NCBI GenBank assembly: GCA_937892705.1
Contig: CALBGR010000006.1
Coordinates: forward strand, 61,349 to 125,348
Reading direction: 5' to 3'
DNA from: an uncultured Candidatus Saccharibacteria bacterium
Lineage (GTDB): Bacteria > Patescibacteriota > Saccharimonadia > Saccharimonadales > UBA4665
DNA length: 64,000 bases
Each line of letters begins with the position of its first letter. The first letter of the stretch is position 1. The position numbers and the translations under genes are program-made. Below the pieces are notes generated by a model that searched no databases, was not told where the DNA came from, and saw only the letters and a list, made by a program, of their open reading frames with translations. Shown piece by piece: positions 24,323-32,418 of this stretch.

Positions 24323-25386
24323 TATCGCTCCCGTTCAACTACATAATTAATGATATCGGTTAATACAGCCTTTGCCGACTCATCCCAAAATGTACTAGCA
24401 GCAATAAGCGATTTTGCCTCATGAGCATATTCTCTAATTTTTGCTTCGGTATACTGTTTCGCACCCGACGACTTTAAAACCTGCTGCACTGTCGTAAGCT
24501 CTTGCTCGGATATATCCTGCTTGCCGAGCAACCCTAAAAGCACCTTCCTTTGGTCTGCCGATGCATGAGTGAGCGCATGCTGCACGAGCAGCGTATATTT
24601 ACCCTCCTCGATATCATCAGTATTTGGTTTACCAGTTGTAGCAGATGACGAAAATACGCCCAAAAGATCATCTTTGAGCTGAAATGCTATACCAGCCGCT
24701 AACCCAAAATTTGTGATTTCTTTCAGTAACTCTGGACTAGATTTTCCAGCCAACACTACCCCAAGTTGCAGCGGACACACAAAAGTATAGTAGCCGCTTT
24801 TCAGTGTGTATTTGCGAAGCACATCTTCTTCCGACACCACTGTACCTTTATGTTGTGTCGCATCCTCAATCTGTCCAAAACCAGTCGCCAAGATATTTTT
24901 ATGCAGCAGTAGCATTGCTTCGCGTATATATGCTGGATTTTCATCAAGTTGCGTTAGCACTATATTCACCAGGTGCTGTGTCAGCAGCCCAACGTTTATC
25001 GCCAGCATATTAGCCAAATGAACATCTTTTGGCTGTTGATTTTGCTCTGCCAAATACAACTTATGAATCGTCGGTTTGCCGCGACGCATCGTCGACCGGT
25101 CCATCACATCATCAACAATAAGCAGATAATTTTGCACTAATTCTAATGCAACCGCCGCTTGCAAACCGGTTTTACCCTGATTTTGACCAGACGCATAATC
25201 ATACGCAAAGCACGCCAGCGCTCCACGGATACGCTTACCGGGCCGCAGGCTGTATTCTTCTATTTTTTGTAATGCATTTCGCGTTTCGCTTGATACATCT
25301 ATATCAAGCTGTTTTGGCAATTCTAAAAAGAACTGCTGCAATGCGTCATTAATACGTTCCCTATATATTCCAAATGTTTCCTGCAT
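24322..25386 (-). CDS. Trans-polyprenyl diphosphate synthase
   Basis: About 354 residues. The first Asp-rich motif is VDDVMDRSTMRRG and the second is FQLKDDLLGVF, both complete for Mg-diphosphate binding. The LRPGKRIRGALACFAYDYA segment is typical of short/medium-chain GPP/FPP/GGPP synthases. Chain length is not readable with certainty. It is coupled to uppS, so a role in making the primer for undecaprenyl diphosphate is likely. No MEP or mevalonate genes are in the window, so IPP/DMAPP must come from elsewhere. Start is uncertain: ATG 25386 or TTG 25404, neither with a clear ribosome site. Confidence 0.92.
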   Translation of the reverse strand: MQETFGIYRERINDALQQFFLELPKQLDIDVSSETRNALQKIEEYSLRPGKRIRGALACFAYDYASGQNQGKTGLQAAVALELVQNYLLIVDDVMDRSTMRRGKPTIHKLYLAEQNQQPKDVHLANMLAINVGLLTQHLVNIVLTQLDENPAYIREAMLLLHKNILATGFGQIEDATQHKGTVVSEEDVLRKYTLKSGYYTFVCPLQLGVVLAGKSSPELLKEITNFGLAAGIAFQLKDDLLGVFSSSATTGKPNTDDIEEGKYTLLVQHALTHASADQRKVLLGLLGKQDISEQELTTVQQVLKSSGAKQYTEAKIREYAHEAKSLIAASTFWDESAKAVLTDIINYVVERER

Positions 25387-25413
25387 AAAAATATATAGCG
25401 CCAACAGCCTCTA

Positions 25414-25977
25414 CTAAACAGTCATTATCTCGGTCTCTTTGGCTTTGGCAATCGCATCGATATCGGCTCGAACTGCACTCATAACCTCATCAACTTGTTT
25501 CTCAAGGCGCTTCGCATCGTCCTCGCCGATTAGCTTATCTTTCTTTGCAGCAGCAATAGCATCAAACGCGTCACGGCGCGCATTACGCAGCGCGATATTA
25601 GTTTCTTCTACCTTGCCGCCAAGCTGCTTAACAATTTCGCGGCGGCGCTCCTCAGTCAACGGCGGAATTGGCACACGCACCACTCGCCCGTCATCTGCAG
25701 GATTAAGCCCCAGACTTGGGTGGTTACGTATGGCTGTAGTAATAGCCTGTAAATTATTCGGATCAAACGGTGTAATTTGCAGTAGTTGCGCCTCAGGAGC
25801 AACTATAGTTGCTACCTGATTAAGCGGCATTTCAGTACCATATGCCTCTACTTTTACCCCGTCAAGCATACTTGGATGAGCTCGACCAGTGCGGATCTTT
25901 TTGAGCTCTTCCTTGAAATGCGCTACGGCGTTATCAAACTTCTTTTTTGCTTCGTCTACAATTTGATTCGGATTCAT
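25414..25977 (-). CDS. frr: Ribosome recycling factor
   Basis: 187 residues, full length. KIRTGRAHPSMLDGVKVEAYG and the PPLTEERRREIVKQLG segment are diagnostic. With EF-G it splits post-termination ribosomes. It sits after the GNAT gene and rpsB-tsf, as in the conserved rpsB-tsf-pyrH-frr cluster, but pyrH is missing from its normal place. Confidence 0.97.
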   Translation of the reverse strand: MNPNQIVDEAKKKFDNAVAHFKEELKKIRTGRAHPSMLDGVKVEAYGTEMPLNQVATIVAPEAQLLQITPFDPNNLQAITTAIRNHPSLGLNPADDGRVVRVPIPPLTEERRREIVKQLGGKVEETNIALRNARRDAFDAIAAAKKDKLIGEDDAKRLEKQVDEVMSAVRADIDAIAKAKETEIMTV

Positions 25978-25995
25978 ATTTTAACTATATATTAT

Positions 25996-26463
25996 TTATT
26001 CATCCTTTGTAAAAGTAACCCTAAACGGTATGATATCACGAACTGTCGCACCATGAGCATGGTAGAACCTGTGCGCCTCCTGACTCGTATAGCCTGACAT
26101 AAAGTCCATAACCATAATATCTCTATCCATACACCATTCTTTCATGGCAAACCATAGTCTATCCCCCACACCTTTTCCTCTCACTTCACGGCTTGTAACA
26201 AAATTTTCAAGATACGCTTTATCACCTAGTGTGTCGTAAATATGACTTAATACAGCAGCACCGACAATACGACCACCGAGCTCAGCAACAAACTGATCGT
26301 GGTTAGGAGACTCAATAATAGCCCGCAAACGCTCTTCTGGAATTGGCCCTCCTGAAGCCTTATCGTTCAAATCCAACATGAGCCTACCAAGCTCTGCAGC
26401 CACTTCAGGCTCGTACTGGGTTAAAGTCCTAACCTCAATTTTGGCTGCTACACTGTCAGCCAT
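25996..26463 (-). CDS. GNAT-family N-acetyltransferase
   Basis: 155 residues from ATG 26463. The acetyl-CoA loop is SREVRGKGVGDRLW, with an upstream beta strand AYLENFVTS and a downstream YTSQEAHRFYHAHGA segment, all typical of GNAT enzymes. The acceptor is unknown; it could be a ribosomal protein N-terminus, an amino-sugar or an antibiotic-like amine. It lies between tsf and frr, the position normally held by UMP kinase (pyrH). GGGG lies about 8 nt before the start. The in-frame TTG 12 nt upstream is less likely. Confidence 0.88.
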   Translation of the reverse strand: MADSVAAKIEVRTLTQYEPEVAAELGRLMLDLNDKASGGPIPEERLRAIIESPNHDQFVAELGGRIVGAAVLSHIYDTLGDKAYLENFVTSREVRGKGVGDRLWFAMKEWCMDRDIMVMDFMSGYTSQEAHRFYHAHGATVRDIIPFRVTFTKDE

Positions 26464-26478
26464 CACCAACCCCAATTT

Positions 26479-27078
26479 TTACGCTACTTCTCCAAGTACC
26501 ATGCGGCTAAAGCGGCGAATTACTAAATTCTCACCAATTTTAGCGATATTTTCTTTCACATAATCGCCAATTTTTTGGTCAGGATTCTTAATGTAGGGCT
26601 GCTCAAGCAGACACTTTTCGGCAAAGTGCTTTTTCAGCATGCCTTCTACAATTTGCTCCAGCATGTTTTCCGGCTTGCCTTCATTTTTCGCCTTTTCCAT
26701 AAACTCAGCTTTCGCAGCTTCACGCACCTCTATCGGCACGTCGTCAATACTTACATATTCTGGCGCTGCAGCAGCAATGTGCATCGCAATGTTATGCGCA
26801 AATTCTTTAAAAGCATCGGTACGAGTCACAAAATCAGTTTCGCAGTTTACTTCTACAATCACACCAATGCGACCGCTATGTACGTATGCTTCAACCACGC
26901 CTTCACGCGCTTCACGCTCACCTTTTTTCTCAGCCTTGGTAAGGCCTTTCTTGCGCATTTCGCTCAATGCTTTATCGAAATCACCTTCAGCTTCCACCAA
27001 AGCCTTTTTCGCGTCGGTCATACCGACACCAGTTAGCTCACGCAGGCGCTTAATTTCCTCAATAGTTATATCTGCCAT
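26479..27078 (-). CDS. tsf: Translation elongation factor Ts
   Basis: 199 residues. The N-terminal UBA-like domain (IKRLRELTGVGMTDAKKAL) and the TDFVTRTDAFKEFAHNIAMHIAA core are clear. It is the short form, like those of Actinobacteria-like and CPR lineages and mitochondria, lacking part of the second core subdomain of the ~280-residue E. coli protein. It exchanges GDP on EF-Tu. Its ATG directly follows the rpsB stop (TAAATG). Confidence 0.96.
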   Translation of the reverse strand: MADITIEEIKRLRELTGVGMTDAKKALVEAEGDFDKALSEMRKKGLTKAEKKGEREAREGVVEAYVHSGRIGVIVEVNCETDFVTRTDAFKEFAHNIAMHIAAAAPEYVSIDDVPIEVREAAKAEFMEKAKNEGKPENMLEQIVEGMLKKHFAEKCLLEQPYIKNPDQKIGDYVKENIAKIGENLVIRRFSRMVLGEVA

Positions 27079-27816
27079 TTACTTTTTACCCTCCTCGTCT
27101 TTATCGGCCTTGTTGGCAGTTTTAGCTTTTGCCTTACCCTGCTCTACAGCCTGCTTTACATAATTTGTAATCAACTGAATGCCCTTGATAGCATCATCGT
27201 TTGCCGGAATTGGGTATTGAACATTTGTTGGATCAGCATTCGTATCAACGATCGCAACAAGCGGAATATTCAGCTTGTTCGCCTCACGTACTGCATTTGC
27301 CTCATGAACAACATCTACCACAAAAATTGCACCTGGACGAGCCGGCATATTCTTAATACCGCCATAAATCTCGTTCATTTGGTCAATTTCTTCCTGATAA
27401 CGCTGCACTTCAAGCTTGCTGTATCGGTTTGCCAACTCACCTGACTCCATCTTGGCCTCAAGGTCTTTTAGAACCTTGATCTGTCGACTGATAGTATTCC
27501 AGTTCGTTAGCATGCCACCGAGCCATCGCTCAGTAACATATGGCATATTAACTGACTCTGCAGCCTCTTTTACAATACTTTGTGCCTGGCGCTTCGTGCC
27601 TACAAAAAGTATTTGTTTACCTTGTGCAACCGTATCAGCAACAAAGCTTAAAGCTTTATCTAGCTCTTCTACGGTTTTTGTAAGATCGATAATATGGCTA
27701 CCATTTCGCTTACTATGAATATATGGAGCCATTTTAGGGTGCCAACGGCTTGTTTTGTGCCCAAAGTGCACACCTGCTTCAAGTAGTTTTTTAATATCTA
27801 CGTCAACTGTAGCCAT
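27079..27816 (-). CDS. rpsB: 30S ribosomal protein S2
   Basis: 245 residues starting MATVDVDIKKLLEAGVHFGH. The family signatures VDTNADP and RPGAIFVVDVVHE are present. The C-terminal ~30 residues are a Lys/Ala-rich extension. I use ATG 27816, where S2 homology begins and AAAGGA lies about 13 nt upstream; the frame is open for 30 more codons upstream, but that stretch forms a structured leader and is not S2-like. First gene of the rpsB-tsf-GNAT-frr run. Confidence 0.96.
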   Translation of the reverse strand: MATVDVDIKKLLEAGVHFGHKTSRWHPKMAPYIHSKRNGSHIIDLTKTVEELDKALSFVADTVAQGKQILFVGTKRQAQSIVKEAAESVNMPYVTERWLGGMLTNWNTISRQIKVLKDLEAKMESGELANRYSKLEVQRYQEEIDQMNEIYGGIKNMPARPGAIFVVDVVHEANAVREANKLNIPLVAIVDTNADPTNVQYPIPANDDAIKGIQLITNYVKQAVEQGKAKAKTANKADKDEEGKK

Positions 27817-27926
27817 ATAGTATATATGTCCTTTCTTTGGTTCTTGACCGTCGATTGGGTGCCTCATAGGTCCTACATGGATACCTACAAGGAGAACCAC
27901 TCCCAACCTGCTTAATTATTATTGAC
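27817..27926 (-). promoter_or_regulatory. Structured 5' leader of rpsB, candidate ribosomal-protein autoregulation site
   Basis: About 110 nt between the predicted transcript start and ATG. An outer helix pairs 27838-27844 (TGGTTCT) with 27893-27899 (AGAACCA). Inside it, 27867-27873 (TAGGTCC) pairs with 27879-27887 (GGATACCTA) with a small bulge. S2 represses its own mRNA in E. coli; a similar role here is inference. Confidence 0.5.
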
Positions 27927-27932
27927 CACATT

Positions 27933-27961
27933 ATTATAACAGAGGTCATACATAAAAGCAA
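27933..27961 (-). promoter_or_regulatory. Promoter of rpsB operon
   Basis: Minus strand TTGCTT (27956-27961), 17-nt spacer, perfect TATAAT (27933-27938). It lies back to back with an identical TTGCTT-17-TATAAT promoter for rpmE on the plus strand. Confidence 0.8.
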
Positions 27962-27972
27962 TAAATACAATC

Positions 27973-28001
27973 TTGCTTATTTACCACTGTTAGCGTATAA
28001 T
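27973..28001 (+). promoter_or_regulatory. Promoter of rpmE
   Basis: TTGCTT (27973-27978), 17-nt spacer, TATAAT (27996-28001). Predicted transcript start is near 28008, giving a leader of about 96 nt before ATG 28104. Confidence 0.8.
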
Positions 28002-28007
28002 TAAGCT

Positions 28008-28103
28008 TTGATTGTATAAAAAAGTAATTGTCTTGGAATAACTGGCTGCAAGAAGTGACTCCCCTTGCTAACCAGCCATGACATTAAGCGAGTCGGAGAA
28101 GGT
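28008..28103 (+). promoter_or_regulatory. Structured rpmE leader with possible Shine-Dalgarno sequestration
   Basis: TGGCTG (28043-28048) pairs with CAGCCA (28073-28078), and GCAAG with CTTGC inside it. The loop segment GACTCC (28057-28062) can instead pair with GAGTC (28090-28094), or its CTCC with the GGAG (28095-28098) of the ribosome site. Two competing folds, one masking the ribosome site, are possible. Regulation is inference. Confidence 0.4.
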
Positions 28104-28445
28104 ATGAAGAAAGATATACACCCACAAAATTATCGCCCGGTTGTATTTCAGGATTTGAACAACAACCAGACTTATATTACTCGCTCAACCGTAGCGACTG
28201 ATGAAACTATCAAGATTGATGGTGTTGAATATCCATTAGTAAAAGTTCATATTTCAAGCAGCTCCCACCCATTCTTTACTGGTGAAGAGCGTATTGTCGA
28301 CATTGAAGGACGTGTTGATAAATTTAAGGCTCGCGCTAAAGCTGCCCAAGCAGCAAAAGAAAAGCGCGTCGCTGCAGCTAAAAAACAAGCTGCTCGCAAA
28401 GAAGCTAAAACTGAAAAAGCCGCAGCCAAGCAAGCTGAAAAATAG
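28104..28445 (+). CDS. rpmE: 50S ribosomal protein L31, type B (zinc-free)
   Basis: 113 residues starting [18 protein letters not shown]. The [21 protein letters not shown] region (read as SSHPFFTGE and EGRVDKF) matches type B L31. The CxxC zinc pair of type A L31 is absent. A Lys/Ala-rich extension of about 40 residues follows the core and resembles the rRNA-binding tails on other CPR ribosomal proteins. ATG 28104 has GGAGAAGG upstream; an earlier in-frame ATG lies inside the leader structure. Terminated by a strong hairpin. Confidence 0.93.
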   Translation: MKKDIHPQNYRPVVFQDLNNNQTYITRSTVATDETIKIDGVEYPLVKVHISSSSHPFFTGEERIVDIEGRVDKFKARAKAAQAAKEKRVAAAKKQAARKEAKTEKAAAKQAEK

Positions 28446-28460
28446 CTACATAATTTCATA

Positions 28461-28495
28461 ACCGCTGACTTTTATCTAAAAGTTAGCGGTTTTTG
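28461..28495 (+). terminator. Intrinsic terminator after rpmE
   Basis: A 13-bp stem (28461-28473 with 28478-28490, one G-T pair) around a 4-nt loop is followed by TTTTTG. It separates rpmE from prfA. Confidence 0.92.
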
Positions 28496-28517
28496 TTATG
28501 CTAAAAGGTAAAGCATT

Positions 28518-29576
28518 ATGGAAGAAAAAATACAGGTCTTACGCAATGAGCTACAAGAAATCCAGGACAAGCTAAGGGATCCTGCTATTTTCAGTGGTCC
28601 AGAATATCCCAAAATCGCCAAGCGCCAGAGTAAATTGGAGCAAATTATTCACTTATACGACGAGCAGCAGAATTTACAAAAGCAGCTTGAAGACGCGCAA
28701 AAACTCATGGATGGAGATAGCGAGCTCGCAGAACTCGCCTCACAAGAATACGAAGAGCTTTCTACAAAACTTGAGCAGGTTTCCGAAGCATTAGACGAAG
28801 CGCTTACACCAAAAGATCCGAACGACGAGCGTGATGTGATTGTTGAAATTCGTGCAGCTGCCGGCGGCGATGAAGCCAGTTTATTTGCCGGCGAACTGTA
28901 TCGTATGTACGCTCGTTGGGCAGAATCTCATAATTACAAAGTTGAAATTATTAACGAATCACCAAGTGATGCAGGCGGCTATAAGGAAGTTATTTTTAGT
29001 GTTCGAGGTGAGGATGTGTACCGACAAATGAAGTTCGAGGCCGGCGTACACCGAGTACAACGTGTACCCGTCACTGAATCACAAGGTCGCGTACATACCT
29101 CTACTGTAACTGTTGCGGTACTGCCCGAAGCTGAAGAAACTGATATTGAAATAAATCCAAATGATCTGCGTATAGATGTGTTTAGAAGCGGTGGTCATGG
29201 TGGTCAAAGTGTGAATACAACCGACTCTGCTGTACGTATTACTCACTTACCTACCGGTATGGTTGTAACCAACCAGGATGAAAAGTCTCAGATAAAAAAC
29301 AAGGAAAAGGCGATGAGTATTTTACGTTCTCGCCTACTACAAGCCAAGATTGAAGAAGAACAAAAACAACTCTCAGAAGCACGCAGAAAACTTATTGGTT
29401 CTGGCGATCGCTCTGAAAAAATTCGCACCTATAATTTCCCGCAAGATCGCATCACCGATCACCGCATTGGCTATTCCCGCAGCAACATCACTGCTGCACT
29501 AAACGGTGAAATTGACGACATCATTGAAAGACTACAGGCTTACGAGCGCGAACTCATCAACCAAGATAAATTATGA
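28518..29576 (+). CDS. prfA: Peptide chain release factor 1
   Basis: 352 residues. It reads UAA/UAG: the PxT anticodon motif is Pro184-Val-Thr186, and GGQ is at 228-230. An N-terminal coiled coil occupies ~1-100. The gene ends in TGA within ATGA, which is also the prmC start, so the two are translationally coupled. The pairing is functional because PrmC methylates the GGQ glutamine of RF1 and RF2. Confidence 0.97.
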   Translation: MEEKIQVLRNELQEIQDKLRDPAIFSGPEYPKIAKRQSKLEQIIHLYDEQQNLQKQLEDAQKLMDGDSELAELASQEYEELSTKLEQVSEALDEALTPKDPNDERDVIVEIRAAAGGDEASLFAGELYRMYARWAESHNYKVEIINESPSDAGGYKEVIFSVRGEDVYRQMKFEAGVHRVQRVPVTESQGRVHTSTVTVAVLPEAEETDIEINPNDLRIDVFRSGGHGGQSVNTTDSAVRITHLPTGMVVTNQDEKSQIKNKEKAMSILRSRLLQAKIEEEQKQLSEARRKLIGSGDRSEKIRTYNFPQDRITDHRIGYSRSNITAALNGEIDDIIERLQAYERELINQDKL

Positions 29577-30379
29577 CAATCGCTCAATGGCTGATACCTG
29601 CTATGGTAAAACTCCGAGACGCAGGAGTAGATTCACCGCGGCGCGACTGTTTAGTACTGCTTGAAGATACCATTCAAAAGGATCGGGCTTGGGTCGTTGC
29701 TCACCCGGAACATGAATTAGACCAAAAAGTTATACAAACTTTAGACAAACTTATCGCTCGGCGCATCAGTCGCGAACCACTTGCATACATCCGCGAACGA
29801 GCTTGGTTTTATGGAAGATTTTTTAAAGTAAACCCAAACGTACTGATACCCCGCCCTGAATCAGAAAATTTTATTGAACTCTTAAAGGAACTGCGACCGA
29901 AAAAAGTAATCGATATCGGTACAGGATCAGGAGCATTGGCAGTTACCACAAAACTAGAATTACCCGACTGCCAAGTAATTGCTACTGATATTAGTTCAAC
30001 TGCTTTAGTTATTGCTCAAAAAAATGCTGCAACGCATAAAGTAACTATACAATTTGTATCCGGCAATCTACTTGAACCCCTTTCAGCCGAACAACTTACC
30101 GATGCAGTCATAATTGCAAATCTACCCTATGTACCCGACAATTTAATAACGAGTCCAGAAATTACTCAGGAGCCCAAGGAAGCTTTATTTTCCGGACCCG
30201 ACGGACTCAATCACTATAAAGCTTTCTTTCAGCAAATCCACGACCATCCAATAAAACCTCACTACATTCTTACTGAGTCACTTAAAACCCAATATTCAGC
30301 AATACAGCAACTTGCTCAAGCAAGCGGCTATCGTATTGAAAAAACTTCTTTATTAATTCAGCAGTTCAAAAGAATTTAG
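29573..30379 (+). CDS. prmC: Release factor glutamine methyltransferase PrmC
   Basis: 268 residues. An N-terminal helical domain recognises the release factor. The SAM domain carries [11 protein letters not shown] (~116-126) and the catalytic loop, here NLPYVPDN where NPPY is canonical; the second residue is changed but the Pro-Tyr is kept. It starts on the ATGA overlap with prfA. It ends tail to tail with htrA, overlapping by 4 nt at their stop codons. Confidence 0.94.
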   Translation: MTIAQWLIPAMVKLRDAGVDSPRRDCLVLLEDTIQKDRAWVVAHPEHELDQKVIQTLDKLIARRISREPLAYIRERAWFYGRFFKVNPNVLIPRPESENFIELLKELRPKKVIDIGTGSGALAVTTKLELPDCQVIATDISSTALVIAQKNAATHKVTIQFVSGNLLEPLSAEQLTDAVIIANLPYVPDNLITSPEITQEPKEALFSGPDGLNHYKAFFQQIHDHPIKPHYILTESLKTQYSAIQQLAQASGYRIEKTSLLIQQFKRI

Positions 30380-31626
30380 CGACTATTTGAGTCTGGCATA
30401 GTACCAAGCGTCACCGTAATAGACTGGTTTTTACCATCCCTATTTACTGTAAGCGTTACCTTATCGCCCGGTTCGTACTGACCCAGCAGCGACCCCAAAC
30501 TATTTCTTTCATTAACATCCTTACCGTCAACCTTTGTAATTACGTCGCCTTCGCGTATACCAGCCTTGTCTGCAGGACCATCATTTACTACAGTATCTCG
30601 CCCGTAATCATCTGATTTAGGAATATACGCACCACGTTTAACCGAAAGGTTAAACTCCTTAGCGATAGTATCGGTAAGCGATACATACACTACGCCAAGA
30701 TATGGTCGTTCGAGCTTACCGTTCTTTGATACATTGCGTATAAGACCACTAATGTTGTCTATCGGAATAGCAAATCCGATATTTTCTGCATTACCAGCAA
30801 CTGCCGTGTTTATACCAATAACTTCACCTTTCAAATTAACCAGTGGACCACCAGAATTACCTTGATTAATCGCTGCATCAGTCTGGAATAGATCTGTTAA
30901 ACTTTCCGACCCACTACCACGCTCATCACTTGCTTCAACATTACGGCCAAAACCTGAAATGATACCGGTTGTTACCGTGTTTTGGAATTGACCCAACGCA
31001 TTACCAATCGCAACCACCGAATCGCCAACCTGCATTTCACTCGATTTTCCTAATTTTGCCGGCACCAACTTCTTGCCTTGCTTATCTTTAATTTGTAAAA
31101 ACGCTATATCCAAATTACGCCCCGCTCTTCCAACCACTTCTACATCATCAAGCTCTGTGCCATCTGATAGCACTATGCTTACCCGAGTAGTACCTTCTGG
31201 CACCACGTGACGGTTGGTAATAACCAAACCATCTTCAGATAAGATTACTCCTGTACCTGCACTCTGCTGTTGTATGTTTTGAGGTCCGAAAAACCCAAAT
31301 CCTGTCGTTGACTGCGTTACATTAATGGAGACAACACTCTCGCCCACTTCTCTCGCAATAGCAGTAATCAACTTACTTTGTTCATCTAAAACTACTCGCT
31401 GAGTCTGTGTTTCAGCAATCTGTGTATTTCGACTCGCACCACCAAGCCATCCACCCCCGAATCCCACTATACCTGCTATCAAAACAAGAAAAATCGCCTG
31501 GAGCACCTTTACTCGTTGCGGTCCGGGCTCGACATCTGTAGGTATAGAAGGACCTTTATCTAAACGCACGGTGTGTGTAGTGTGATCTTGGTCAACCTGA
31601 TTATTGTGCGTACTAGATCCTTCCAT
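30376..31626 (-). CDS. htrA: HtrA/DegQ-type membrane-anchored serine protease
   Basis: 416 residues: a cytoplasmic N-terminus (1-40), one TM helix (~41-63), a trypsin-like domain with catalytic His140 (TNRHVV), Asp173 (NLDIAF) and Ser258 (QGNSGGP), and a C-terminal PDZ domain (~310-410). This is the Gram-positive HtrA layout. It degrades or refolds misfolded proteins outside the membrane. It is third in a run with the LCP protein and a polytopic membrane protein. Confidence 0.95.
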   Translation of the reverse strand: MEGSSTHNNQVDQDHTTHTVRLDKGPSIPTDVEPGPQRVKVLQAIFLVLIAGIVGFGGGWLGGASRNTQIAETQTQRVVLDEQSKLITAIAREVGESVVSINVTQSTTGFGFFGPQNIQQQSAGTGVILSEDGLVITNRHVVPEGTTRVSIVLSDGTELDDVEVVGRAGRNLDIAFLQIKDKQGKKLVPAKLGKSSEMQVGDSVVAIGNALGQFQNTVTTGIISGFGRNVEASDERGSGSESLTDLFQTDAAINQGNSGGPLVNLKGEVIGINTAVAGNAENIGFAIPIDNISGLIRNVSKNGKLERPYLGVVYVSLTDTIAKEFNLSVKRGAYIPKSDDYGRDTVVNDGPADKAGIREGDVITKVDGKDVNERNSLGSLLGQYEPGDKVTLTVNRDGKNQSITVTLGTMPDSNSR

Positions 31627-31659
31627 ACGAGCCCTCCTCTCTTATCTATATGGAATGTT

Positions 31660-32418
31660 CTATATAATTTTATCACCCCAATCTGAAAAGATGAGAATGA
31701 TCGCCGTAATACCAATCATGATAAATATGAACTGATTGCGTAATGTTTTAGACAGCCGATCAGTATGATCTAAGTAGTAAATTGCCGCAAGACCATACCC
31801 TATCGTCAACAACAGCAGCATTGGTTGAGATATAACACCAGTCGCAGGATAATACACAAGCCAATGTGAAAGCACCCAGACTAAAGCCGAACCGAAAAAT
31901 GCCCAAGTATATGAAAGGAGCCGTGTATAAGCCTCTTCAAATGCATCAAAGAAATGATGTGCCGCCAAATAACAAATAAGTCCTGTAGCCGCCACTAAAT
32001 ATATCGCAGGACCATCATCACCTATCAAAAACAGCGCACCTAGCCCCCACAAAAGCCCTATGAGCGCCTGAATAGCTACCATTGGCACTTTTGAGGACGG
32101 TTTTATAACAGTCAGCCACAAAATATACAGAAACGTCCAACCCAGCTGCCACATCTGACTTGATGTCTCGGTCATAAACACCAAGGTTGCCAATCCAACC
32201 AGAATGTCTACAGAATTAGCTCGTATATTCGCGGGCCAAAAACGAGGCTTTACCGCAAACATACGCCACTTGCTCATAACAATTACCAAAGCAGCAAGTA
32301 CGGTAAAATCAATCCTTACCAACACAAATACAACGATTGGTAACAAGCTGAGTAAAGCAATGTGGGCCGCCCAGGAAAAACCACTGACAGGCCGTACTTT
32401 AGCGATTAACGGCTTCAT
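31660..32418 (-). CDS. Unrecognised polytopic membrane protein
   Basis: 252 residues with roughly seven or eight hydrophobic segments (about 17-47, 70-88, 92-106, 112-128, 136-150, 170-190, 198-215 and 228-245). I do not recognise the family. A His-His-Phe-Phe-Asp-Ala-Phe-Glu-Glu motif between segments 5 and 6 is the most polar conserved-looking part. Its start overlaps the LCP stop by 20 nt, and htrA follows 33 nt later, so the three are probably one operon with an envelope role. Confidence 0.8.
   Translation of the reverse strand: MKPLIAKVRPVSGFSWAAHIALLSLLPIVVFVLVRIDFTVLAALVIVMSKWRMFAVKPRFWPANIRANSVDILVGLATLVFMTETSSQMWQLGWTFLYILWLTVIKPSSKVPMVAIQALIGLLWGLGALFLIGDDGPAIYLVAATGLICYLAAHHFFDAFEEAYTRLLSYTWAFFGSALVWVLSHWLVYYPATGVISQPMLLLLTIGYGLAAIYYLDHTDRLSKTLRNQFIFIMIGITAIILIFSDWGDKII

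Noticed and set aside
27817..27906. N-terminal extension of S2
   Set aside because: The frame is open upstream of ATG 27816, but it lies within the structured leader and has no S2-like content.
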